Below are positions 8,073-19,200 of a stretch of DNA of 64,000 nt, one piece after another. The DNA comes from Clostridiales bacterium Firm_11 (GTDB lineage Bacteria > Bacillota > Clostridia > Christensenellales > Aristaeellaceae). Numbering within the stretch: position 1 is the first letter of the stretch; the number at the start of each line of letters is the position of its first letter. The stretch is from the NCBI GenBank assembly GCA_001604105.1, contig LVAQ01000013.1, forward strand, positions 124,001 to 188,000, written 5' to 3'. The translations under genes were made by a program, and so were the position numbers. Below the pieces are notes generated by a model. It was not told the DNA's origin, did not search any database, and saw only the letters and a program-made list of their open reading frames with translations.

Positions 8073-9593
8073 TCACACAACTGCTCTGACATAAATAGAG
8101 TTCTTTCCTTGACTCTTTGCTTCGTACAGCGCCATATCCGCCATATGAAGCAGTTCAGACAGAACGCATCCGTCGTTTCGGCAGGAAGCAACGCCAATGC
8201 TGACGGTATACTGGATCACATGATTTGAATATTGAACGGCACGTGCAGAGATGCACTGCCGTAATTTTTCTGCCAGAACGGCAGCTTCGTTTAACTCCAT
8301 GGGCAGAATTACAACAAACTCATCACCGCCAAGACGGCTCAGAAAGCGTTTTTCCAACAATAGCGATTGCGCAACACCAACAAAATCGCAAAGAATCACA
8401 TCTCCGCCCAGATGCCCATAGGTGTCGTTGATCGCCTTAAAATCGTCCAAATCTATAATCAACGCTGATAAAAACGTCATATACGCGAAATCCCTCTGCA
8501 AATCGGCAAAGGCATTGGCAAGACCTACTCGATTGTAACTGCCGGTTAGATAGTCAATCTCCGCGCGCACTTTTAGCAGCGTGATATCCGTGAGCACCAA
8601 CACATAGCCAATCAGCTTTCCCGTGAGCGCCTGCAACGCGTGGTACGCTAAAGCAATGTACTGGTTCCTCTTTGTGTTTTTTAACTCGACCGGAAGGTTG
8701 CGTACAGAAAAATCGGGTGTGACGCTGGAGTCGCCTGCCAACAAAAATCCCGCAATGTTCAAACCGGTTTGCAGCCGACGTGACAAAATCAAATCATCCA
8801 TTAACTCGTAGGCTCGTCGGTTATATTCAATCACCTTTCCTTGCTCATCAACCACAATGATACCCTGGTCAATCACTTCGAACACTTTGTTAAGTGCGGT
8901 GGGCGCAACACCGGCAAAGCCTTCCTTCAGTACCGCATATGAAAACAACACCAGGCTAGGAATGTTCAATACCGGAATGGGTATATGGATGCCGATGCTG
9001 CTTAGTATGGTAGATTGAATGAGTGCCAGCGCGAACGTTGCAAACATGCTGATAATAATCATCCATAACGATCGCCTCACTTGCGAGGATACTTTTCGAG
9101 AAAAGGCTATCAGGTTAGCAATGGAAACCAACGGTAAGCAGAAATTAAACGCAACCAGTAAGGATCCAACCTTTGAAGATTGCACAACCAAAACCTGACC
9201 CACCACGGCATCTGTTTGCAGCGCCACGCTCTCGCGCATAATATGATGTTGGTGATCCGTAAAAATCAAAAAAACGGATATGATTTGTATTATGGTTATA
9301 AACAGTGTAAGCCGCCTTAGCCTTTCATTGCCCGTATACTCGATACTAAAATATAACGTACATAAAGGCGTTAAGAATACGCCAATCTGTTGAATGTTCC
9401 TCCCCCAGAGCATCCACTGGAAATCCAACGTATTGAGTTCTATCAGATTACCCCCAACCCACACGGAAAAGAAAACGATGATTGCAAACAATGCTGGCAT
9501 GCCGCGGGTCTTGAGGTTCTCCCCGGTACGTATGGCCAGCGCAATCAAGAGAATCAGAGAGGCGATCAAGAGTATATTCGTCAATAATGACAT
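8073..9593 (-). CDS. Membrane diguanylate cyclase: 7TM sensor, PAS-like, GGDEF
   Basis: 506 residues. The first 220 hold about seven hydrophobic helices resembling the 7TM N-terminal domain found on histidine kinases. A PAS-like segment follows (VIDQGIIVVDEQGKVIEYN), then a GGDEF domain from about residue 345. The cyclase looks active: DYLTGSYNR, IIDLDDFKAIND and an intact GGDEF near residue 420. The position of the inhibitory RxxD site holds other residues (LEKR), so product feedback by the usual site is unlikely. The ATG at 9593 has GGGGGA at 5 nt. It is a plausible c-di-GMP source for the riboswitch at 54249. Confidence 0.88.
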   Translation of the reverse strand: MSLLTNILLIASLILLIALAIRTGENLKTRGMPALFAIIVFFSVWVGGNLIELNTLDFQWMLWGRNIQQIGVFLTPLCTLYFSIEYTGNERLRRLTLFITIIQIISVFLIFTDHQHHIMRESVALQTDAVVGQVLVVQSSKVGSLLVAFNFCLPLVSIANLIAFSRKVSSQVRRSLWMIIISMFATFALALIQSTILSSIGIHIPIPVLNIPSLVLFSYAVLKEGFAGVAPTALNKVFEVIDQGIIVVDEQGKVIEYNRRAYELMDDLILSRRLQTGLNIAGFLLAGDSSVTPDFSVRNLPVELKNTKRNQYIALAYHALQALTGKLIGYVLVLTDITLLKVRAEIDYLTGSYNRVGLANAFADLQRDFAYMTFLSALIIDLDDFKAINDTYGHLGGDVILCDFVGVAQSLLLEKRFLSRLGGDEFVVILPMELNEAAVLAEKLRQCISARAVQYSNHVIQYTVSIGVASCRNDGCVLSELLHMADMALYEAKSQGKNSIYVRAVV

Positions 9594-10264
9594 TCGTATC
9601 CCCCAAATCGAAGTGATTCCTTCTACGTGCAGCTAAGTGCATCCACGACTGCCAACACAGTCTTGATCAATCATATCACTTGCCCGTATGACAATACTAC
9701 TATAATTATCCCACAATATCAATTGGAAACGAACGCTATGCGGCACCGCTTCGTAAACACAACATCAGGATAGCGCACGCCCTTATACTCATCAGGCATT
9801 TGCAGCAGGCATGCATTTAAGAGTTATGGATAGCACCATGGCGTCAAGTGTGCGCTAATGGATGCGGCGAAATGGCGATGAAGGGTTTGTCTAGCAACCA
9901 TCTATGGCGCCACACCTCCCGTGCCCTTTGCAACAGCGAGGAAAGGCCGTCAGCCACGACAGGCGTTTCCTCGCTGTTGCAAAGCGCTGTATCAGTTGTG
10001 TGAAGCGTTTCCGGCGGATAGAACCTTGTTCATCCGAAAGGTAACAATGCCCTCTGGTCACATCCTGAAAGAAGAATAACCAATGTTCGAAAACATCGTA
10101 TTGCCATCACATGCTTGGCGTAATCCAGCCCTTTATGATACCGTTGACCAACGATAACCTGATTGGCTTTATCGCATCAAGCGGGTATGGTACGGGTTTC
10201 CTGCATGATGTGCAGGCGTGCCGCAGTGACTGGTACCGCTCGTGAATCAACACACAACGAATGG
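9594..10264. other. Intergenic region of 670 bp without an intact gene
   Basis: No open frame here has a ribosome site and credible coding character. The notable element is a 19-bp perfect inverted repeat at 9926-9984. A short minus-strand stretch around 9900-10100 has protein-like composition in one frame but runs into stops. It could be a decayed gene of unknown type. Confidence 0.5.
9926..9984. repeat. 19-bp perfect inverted repeat with 21-nt loop
   Basis: Arms 9926-9944 and 9966-9984 (CTTTGCAACAGCGAGGAAA and its complement) are perfect, and the loop can pair partly further. It lies about 340 bp from the start of the cyclase gene and 280 bp from the end of the giant gene. It has no T-run, so it is not an ordinary terminator. 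It may be a mobile-element remnant or an RNA structure. Confidence 0.6.
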
Positions 10265-13200
10265 CTATTTGGACGATTTTCGCTTCTTCTTGGCAATCAT
10301 CAGCAGGATGAAGCCAAGCAACACGATGATAAGCCCTCCGATGGTATATGCGATGGTGCTCTCCCCTGTCACCGGGAGTGATTTATCTTTGTCCTGATTA
10401 CGTACGGTAATGGTTGCGCTGGTGGCGCCACCGCTCAACGTAACAGGCGCCGTGATGGTGACATCGTAGTTGGTTGTGTTCAGTTCTTCCACGCTGTACT
10501 GCCCATAGATCAGCCCCGTGAGCACAAGCGGCGTCGCGTTGGTCAGTTCCATTAGCATACCGTTGGGATAACTTGGGCCAGTCACCCTGATGACAAAGGT
10601 TCGAATTGTGGTAATGACACGTCCATAGTAATCCAACAGTACCTTTGTGATGGTCAGCTGACCATTCTGCGCAATGATGTCTACCTCATGGAAAGTTTCA
10701 TCGGAGAGGATGGTGGTATCACTGGGCGTGTATACCGTATCATTGGTGGTATGCGTTACGCCGTCCACCGTGGTTACGGTTTCGCTGTAGGTAATTTCCG
10801 CCAGTCCTATGTCCGAAAGCGTCGCCTGGTTCTCGTACAACGCGATGCTGAGCGGTGTGGTTGCGCGGAATACAAGCACCTGCGCGCTGTTGGGTTCCAT
10901 TGCGTTCAATGTCCAGATTACGGATCGCGTTGCGGCATTGTATCTGGAGGCAGTCACCTTGCCGCCAACCGCGGTCATGGAGCCCGAAACATATGTTAGC
11001 CCCGTTGGAACTACGTCCTGCACGATGATCTCCCCGCTTGGCAGTGGCCCAACATTCCTGACAGTCAGGATATACTGTATGGTCTGTCCCGCTTGCGTAT
11101 CCACCGGATTGGCCTGTGTGCCTGTTTCGTAGTTCGTCAGCGATTCCACGCCGTTTGCTGAAATCACTACCAGTGCCGCCGTCTTTTCCAAGGTCGTGTA
11201 GCGGCGCAGCAGCGTTTGTGTAACCGTTGCTTCTGGCCATATTCGGTTTTGATCATCCCTGAGTACCGCTGTGTTGGTAAGTGAAATGCTGGTATCACTG
11301 CCAACGACCGGGTTTACAACCACTTTGAGTTCGTAAATGCTCTCCCCCTGTAGCAGCGTTTTCGCCGGCCACACAACCGAGCGGCTTGACGCTACCCAGC
11401 ATGAATCGCTTTCTGTGGTAGTAATACCAGCTGCGTTGGTGAACCTGATACTGCCCGCAACAAGGCTGACGCCTGTTGGCAGCGTATCCGTCATGGTAAC
11501 AGGATTGAGCATATCCGCCGAAGCATTTACCCGAATGCGATAGGTGATCACCTGTCCTTCACGCACATCGCCAGAAGGAGAAGCTTCCTTTGTATAAGCA
11601 AGCGTCGGATTCTCAACCGGATTGGTTAACGTGGTTGGATCATCGGTACTCTCAGGGGATACATCCGTATCATACAGCGCAATGTTCCGTATGGTGATGG
11701 GTTGCCCGCTTGCATCCACCGTATTGGTCACCACAACTCGATAACTGAATACTACCCTTTCATTCACATCGATACGGCTCACATGCCAGGTAACACAGTT
11801 GCGTGTCGCATCAAACAAACTGCTATCCGGGCTTGCAACGCCATCCATCATGCCGCTGCCAGCTTCATAAGCCGTACCTGTGGGAATGTAATCGCGTACC
11901 ATCACATTCAAGGCGGCCGCTGCTCCTGTATTTCTCAGCACGATGGTATAGGTAATCACATCGCCGATCTTGACCGGTTTGCCCATCACGGTCGGGTCTC
12001 CATCATTCATACGGCTGGATGCTTTCACCTGTTCAAGCACCGATTCGTGTACTTCATGATAGGTTTCGTTGCTCTCGGTTGTTACTTCTGTTTCGGTGTA
12101 GACAGTATCACCTGTTGTATACGTTGTTGTTCCATCCGCACCGATCACCGTAACCGTTTCTTCATAGGTGCGGTTTTCCACCTCTGTATCATGCAGCGTT
12201 GCGATGTTGGTAAAAATTGTTGTTCCCGTTGATGCGCTTACCGTAAGGGGCGCATACACGCGGAAGCTTAGCGTTACGACATCGCCATCCACAAGATTGC
12301 TAAGCGTCCAGGTGATGGTGCGTCCATCCGCGCCCAGCGTTCCCCCGGCCGTTATGCTGCCTGCAATCAGGGTGGTTCCATTCGGCACCACATCAACCAC
12401 GGTAATAACATCGCTTACCAGGCCGCCACTGGCATGGTTCCTGACGCGCAGGCGATACTCAACCACCTGCCCAAGCGCCGTAAGCACAGGATCGGTTGCC
12501 GTTCCGGCATCTTCAATGGCCGGTACGCCACCGCTTGCAGGGTTTTCACTCCCGGTGAGGGTAATCAGTGACGCTGTCTTTTCGATCTCCGCATAACGGC
12601 TGACCACTCGATTTTGTGAGGTAGACGTTTCCTCGGTAACGCCATCACCTTGAATGGATGCAGTGTTATTCGCTTGCAGCACGGTTTGCCCTTCGGCCAG
12701 TTTCAATACAAGGCCTTTGAAGGTAATTTCGTACTCGTCTACGGGGAGCGGGTTTGAGCCGGCAATGGTGATGGTATGTGTCGAAGCGTTGTAGTTGTTA
12801 TCGCTCAAGGTAAGTTTATCGCTGGTTTCCGTCAGACTGCCGCTGACAAAGCCGATTCCCTGCGGCAGCACATCCGTAATGGTCCAGTTCGGGAGCGGCG
12901 CATTTTCTATCGTTATCCTAATGGTGTAGTTGATGATTTGCCCTTCCTGCACATCCCCAGTCGGCTGCGATGTCTTCTCAATCGTCGCAACCGGGCTGAG
13001 CACCTCATGATATGTCTGGTTGGAATCCTGCTCTATGCTCTCCGCATGCACTTGACTGTATTTGGTATACTTGACCGTGCCATCCGGGTTGAGGATCGTG
13101 GCTTCATATATGGTTTCCTCCAGATCCGTATCACTCAGGTGCCCTTGGTTGACAATCAGCATCACGCTTACGCCACCCGGAAAACTTTCTAGCACCCTCA

Positions 13201-16200
13201 CGCGGAATTTAAGCCTGAGCGTTTCGTTGCCCTTCATCCCGGTCACCGTCCACGATACCTTACCGTCCGCATAACTCATGGCGCTTACGGTTGCAGTGCT
13301 CCCGCTTTCCCGCACAACCGTATCTGAATAGGGTACAAGGGTAACGTAGTTTGGTAACGCGTCCGTAACTTCCATGGCGCCACTGATCAGTTCCGGGTCG
13401 CCTGTATTGGTTACCAGCAGGGTGTATTCAATCTCATCGCCGCACGCCACTTCCACGGGATTATCTGCTGTGCCGTTTTCGGCAGCACTTTGTACAACGC
13501 CATCCTCCACAAGTCGTGCTTCTTTGGCAATGGAGGATGTGCGCGACAGAACGGTGGATGTGACTGTGGTTGTGGGTTCTTCATTCACCACAGCTGTGTT
13601 GGCGATGGTATCGCGGTATGTTCCGGCCGGAAGCGGATCCACGATGGCGCTGAAGCTGAACGGCGTCTCCCCCACCGGCAAATCCGTTGCAGGCCAAGTG
13701 ATTACCCCATCAGAATAGCATGCGTCGCTCATTTGCACATTGCGGATTTTAATGCTGCCGGCCACAATGCTCAAGCCCTCAGGCAGCGTATCACTGACCA
13801 CCACGCCCATGGCGACGCCGCCATCGGTCGTAGCTACCTTTACCATGATGGTGTAGGTAAGCAGTTGCCCTTCGCGCACAAACGCATCCGAAGGCGACAC
13901 GGTTTTCACCGCGCTAATGGTCTGGTGCTGGGTCGGATTGGTTGGCACCCACGGTGTGGTAGGATCCTCGGGATCGCCCGTTTCGCCAACCTCTTTATAG
14001 ATCGCGGCATTTTGGATCAAAGTCGCATCACTGACAGCATCGACCGTCACCGCAAATGATACTGAGAACGCGCCGCCTGCCGGGACACTCGTAATGATCC
14101 AGTCCACACGCCGCAAAGCCGCATCATATACACCGCCATGATCCGCCGAACCCGCAACGTAGCTGGTACTTGCCGGGATAACGTCGCGCACATATACGTT
14201 GACCGCATCCGCAGTACCGGAGTTCGTAATGGTCAATGTATACTGAATCGTATCCCCTTCCTTGACAACAGGGGCTATTGCGCCGATGTACGCGGGCGTG
14301 GCGGTTTTGACCATGGCAAGCAGCGAATCGCGTACCACATGGTAGGTGGTCTCTGACGCCTGATTGATCTCTTCATTTGGATAGATGGGATCGCCCGCGT
14401 GGTGTGTTACCCCATTGGAATCGGTGAAATCCTCCTGATATACTTGATCCTCCAGTGCGGGATTGTATAGGAAGGCAGTATTGTTAAAGAACCGTTCGGT
14501 TTGTTCGCCTGTAAGCGGAGGCGCAATCACACGGAAGCGGATGGTTGCTACCTGCCCATAAGAAAGCTGATCGATGATTACAGTCAGGGTTTGGTTGTTC
14601 GCGCCGGAGGGTATTTCCTGATAGGTAACACCGCCGTTGCCCGCGCCGCTGAAGCTAACACTCACGCACGCAGCGCTCACATAGGTCGTCCCAGACGGCA
14701 GTTGATCCGTGATAACCAGCGCTCCGCTGTCGTCACCATGACCAGTCACTGTCAGGATATACTCTACCTGCTGATCCGGCTGTGCCTGAATGGGGTTATC
14801 CTCTTCACCGCGGGCAAAGGTATCCGCCACGCCATCAACCACCAAAGCCGCCGTTTTGTGAATCTCCGGCATGGATACGCTTGCCTTATGGGTCACATGA
14901 TTAGAATCGGTGATCATGGTAGACCCCGGCTCCCTGTTATCATCATAACGTACGGTGCCAAAGTTATCATAACCGACTGTATACAGGCCATCCAGCCTTT
15001 CCACAACAACGGAGAACGTAAACACATTCTCCCCTGCCGGAAGCGTAGCAAGGCTCGGCCATGTAATGGTGTTGCCTGCAAGATAGGTATCTGCCAGCTG
15101 CCTGGCAGTGCCATCCGCCAGCAGGTAGCCAATAGAATCGGATACCAAGCGAAGCCCATCGGGGATTCTATCGCTCACGGTCACGTTGGTAAGCCCGGCA
15201 CCCGCATCCACTGTGAGCGTATAGGTGATTACGTCGCCTACCTCCACGGTGGTTGCGTTGGCCACTGTAGTGCCGCCAGCAGGTACGGATGTTTTTGTGA
15301 AAGTTACCGTCTGGTACTCCACCGGGTCAGTCGGCGGCCAATCCTCCGGATCGTCGGGATCAAGCGGATCCTCCGGGTCGCTGTAACGCGCAACATTTCG
15401 GATCAGCGTCCCTTGATCGGATGCATCCACAGTGACCTGGAAGGACAGGCGTACCGTTTGCCCGGGTATCAGCAAAGGTATACTCCAACCGATGGCGTTA
15501 TCCGCCGCGCTGTACACCCCTCCGCTCACGCCGCCCATGGTGGCACTGCCGGTAACATACGTAGTTCCTTCGGGGATTGCGTCATACACAAGCACGGTGT
15601 AGGCATTCCCATCGCCATCGTTGGTGATGTCAATGTAATAGGTGATGGTGTCCCCAGCTTTCACAACCGGGGTCAGATTCCCCTCCGCCAGTGGCAATGC
15701 CGTTTTTACCGCCGCGATGTGCGGTACACCGCTGACTTCGTGGTATGTAATTTCGGATTCCTTGGTGATTTGCTCCTCGGTGTAGATGGGCGTAGACTCT
15801 GTGATTCGCTCGGAAGCGATTACATTTCCATATGCATCCCGCGTTACGCGGATAGCGGTCGCATCCACCACTTGCAACGATTGTTCCACATCAGTCAGTG
15901 TGGCCTGGTTTTCAAACAACGCTTTTTGTGTGACCGGATCCACCGCCGCGGGCGCGGTCACGCGGAAGCGCAGCTCCACCACATCGCCCGTTTTCAGACC
16001 CGATAGCGTCCATTGCGCCGCATACCCACCCGCAACACTCACAAACGCGCCGGAGTTGAGCCCCGTAGCGGTACTGGCCGTAGCCGTTGCAAGCATAGTA
16101 CCTGTTAACGAGCCATTGACCTGCGTTGTTCCCGCAGGCAGGGGGTCAGTAATCACCAGATCACCGCTGGTCAACTGATCACTGCCCCCGGCGGTAACCG

Positions 16201-19200
16201 TGAGGATGTACTCCACCTGCTGCTCCGTCTGGGTGGCTACAGGCTCTTCTGCCGTACCGGAATCGTTTGGTTCCAGCGTACCCGCTTCGGTTACCAGCGC
16301 GGCAGTCTTGGCTATGTTTGCATAGCGTGATACCAGCGTGTTGACGGTTTCATTGGAGATAATCTCCGTACCATCGGGCGCTGTGAGTATCGCAAAATTC
16401 ACAATATCGTTTTCCCCGTCTGCTTCGGCGGGCGTATCGACCACCACCTGGAAAACAAACTCATTTTCTCCGCGCACAAGATCTACCTTTGGAAAGGTGA
16501 TCGTGTTGGTTTGGTAGGCATACGCGGCATCCGTGACGGTAGTATAGACACTCTGCCCGGCAAGTTTGTACTTGATGGAGCCGGGCACAAACATAGTCCC
16601 TTCGGGGATGGTATCGGTAATGAAGGACTTGGTTACGCCCGCGGCGGGGAACTCCACGCGGATGGTGTAGGTGAGCACATCGCCCACACGCACGGGCGTA
16701 CCGCTTGCGGGGGATACGTCCTTGGCAAACGACGTAGGCGCATAGAAGCCCGCATCGTTATAGCGGCTGTTGTACACGCTGATGGTCAGCGCCTGTTTAT
16801 CTGGCAAGGAAATGCCGTCGATGGTGGCGTAATTGAGGGTATCGCCCGTGAATACCCCTACGGCGTTACTGTTGATGCTTTCGGAAACACCGCTGGCTTG
16901 CAGGGTAGTCACCTGCCATGCATCAATGGAAAGATCATCATACCCATAAAGCCGCACCTGGTACTCGCCCGCAGGAAGCTTTTCGAAAGTGTATCTCCCT
17001 GCGGCATCGGTAATGACCGTGCCAAAGGCGTTGCCTTCGATATCGCTGGTAACGCGCGTGGTGGCGGTAATGTTGCCGCCCGCATCACGGGTGACCGCGT
17101 ATAGCTGCGCCTCCAGCCCGGGCAGTTTCAGCTCGGTGGCATCCTGCTGGCCGTTTTTGTTGATGTCAATCCACGCCAAACCGCTGATGCTGCGCTGCAC
17201 CACCGTAGCCGATACCACCGGCGCGGTAACCATAGCAGAGAAGTTGGTGCCATCCATGGTGGCGTTGTTGGCGTACACGTTGCCCGCCAGATTGTCGCTG
17301 GGTTCCAGGATAACAGTAATCTTGGCACGGCTTTGGGCTTCAAACACAGCCGACGTAAGCAGTAACCCCGTTAATGGCCCGTTGATATAGTAGGTCATCG
17401 TTTTACCGCCATCACTGGAAACACCCGCAGGGTTTGCCCATGTAACGGCCGTGAGCAAATCCGTACTGCGTGCGTTTAGCGTACGCACAGTCGTACCAGT
17501 TGTTGTGTGCAGGGTAAGGTTTGTATTGGCTGCCGAAGTTTGCTGCACAATAATTTGCTTTACGATGTAGGTGCCGTCAAAATCGGTTCCCCTATCGTCG
17601 CCGTTGTAGGGCAGGATATCCAAAGCAACCAGATTGGCCTGGTTGGTGATGGAATTGTTCTTCATCACCATATCATATTGTACGTTTTCGCCCAGTTCTA
17701 CCTTTTCCTGCGCCGTGTTTTTGGTAAGCGTCATATCGGCAAGGTTGGTAACCGTGATCGACTTGCTGGCTGTGGCATCGTCCACCGCCGTGCTGGCAGC
17801 GATGGTGACCGAGTTTAGCAGCCCTGCGTTATTTGCCGGATCATTCGCAGGATCATCTTCATCGCCAATGGTTGCAGAAAAGTAGATTTTCTCCATTGGG
17901 TCGCCGTGGGCAGTAGCAATGGCGCTAAGCGTCCACGTCAGGGTTGTTTCCCCGGTTGTGCTATTGACCGATACAGTAGGAGGAAGCGCCGTGCCGCCTG
18001 TATGGTAGCTGCTTTCGCTGCTGCTGCCCTGCACGTAGGTGCCACCCTGATAACTGCTGCCCGGCACATAGTTGAGGTATTTAGGCAATGTATCCGTAAT
18101 GGTTACCGTACCCGTGATTGAACCCGGTTCCAAACCGCCCGTAGAATACGTGGGTGTAATGGCATAATCTACACGCCGTTCGCCGTCGTTCAAACTATAA
18201 ATCGATTTTGCTGTTCCGCCAACAGTATTGTCAGCCGACTGCGCTGTGGTTTTGCTCACTTGTACATAATCTGCTATTACCAACCACGATGTACCCCATA
18301 TATAACCGCCTGTATGCCCGCCTGTAGTCTCGTAAGTATCCATATTATAGGTGCGCTTACCATATGGGTTGGTAGAAACCCCAGAAATCGCTGTGCTGTT
18401 TGTGAACTGCGCGCCCGCAGGTGCTGGATTGGAAGCGCCCTTATTGTTCATGATTGTATTTGTATCAGCTGTCATAGCGGCGGCTGTTGCGTTTGTCCAC
18501 CACTTCAAATCGCTTACCGCTTGATAGACTTTATTGACCGTTGCGGTTTCGGGCACGTACCCATCAATGTAGTTCCAAACATTGATGGATGAATTGGGCA
18601 AGAAAGACCCTTCCCCACGATATTCAAATAGAACAGCCACACATTTTTTGCTTCCCAAAGCTGCAAGTGAAGTATACCAGTCCAGCGCTTCTTGACGGGT
18701 ATCCTGCATATGAGCATCACTTGTCCAATTCCCGCCGGATGGCAGAGCCCCATAAAATGTCCTTACCATGTCGCTTGCATAACCTGCGCGTGCATTTGTA
18801 ACCGTATATCCCTCGGCATCAAACTTTGTAAAAAGATCCAGCGCTCCAACTTTGTCGGTGGTACCGCTAAAGCTCGCGTGATATGTTGTGGCCAGTGATC
18901 TTGCATATTCTCCTCTACGCATCTTTGAATATGCCCCTTGGTATAGCGCCAGCGACGGCGCGCTGTCACTTACCATATAGACTGTCTTTGTAAGCGAACC
19001 CGGAGGGTATAGCGTAAAGGTAGGCGTAATGCTATTGTCAGCACTGTAAACATCAGTGGTCGTTGCTACGCCACTGGACGATGTTGCAGAAAGATTGCTT
19101 GCCGTAGCCGTCATTGGTACGGTAGTCGTCGTGGTCACAGGATTGGTCTTGATTGCTACTTCAATATTACCAACACTGAATACACCTTCATTAGCGCCAT

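Noticed and set aside
7498-8076. 192-codon minus-strand frame over the acyltransferase end and the following gap
   Set aside because: More than half overlaps the acyltransferase gene, the start is a poor fit and the product has no recognisable pattern.
9900-10110. Minus-strand protein-like stretch as a transposase remnant
   Set aside because: One frame reads about 60 residues before stops, but I could not match it to any transposase family.
14501-16006. 501-codon open frame on the plus strand
   Set aside because: It lies wholly opposite the giant surface gene; its Arg/His/Cys/Gly-rich product is typical of a shadow of Thr/Val/Ala-rich coding DNA, and it has no ribosome site.
10690-16740. 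Possible CRISPR or tandem DNA repeat
   Set aside because: Repetition is at protein level with diverged DNA and domain-sized units; there are no short identical repeats with unique spacers.
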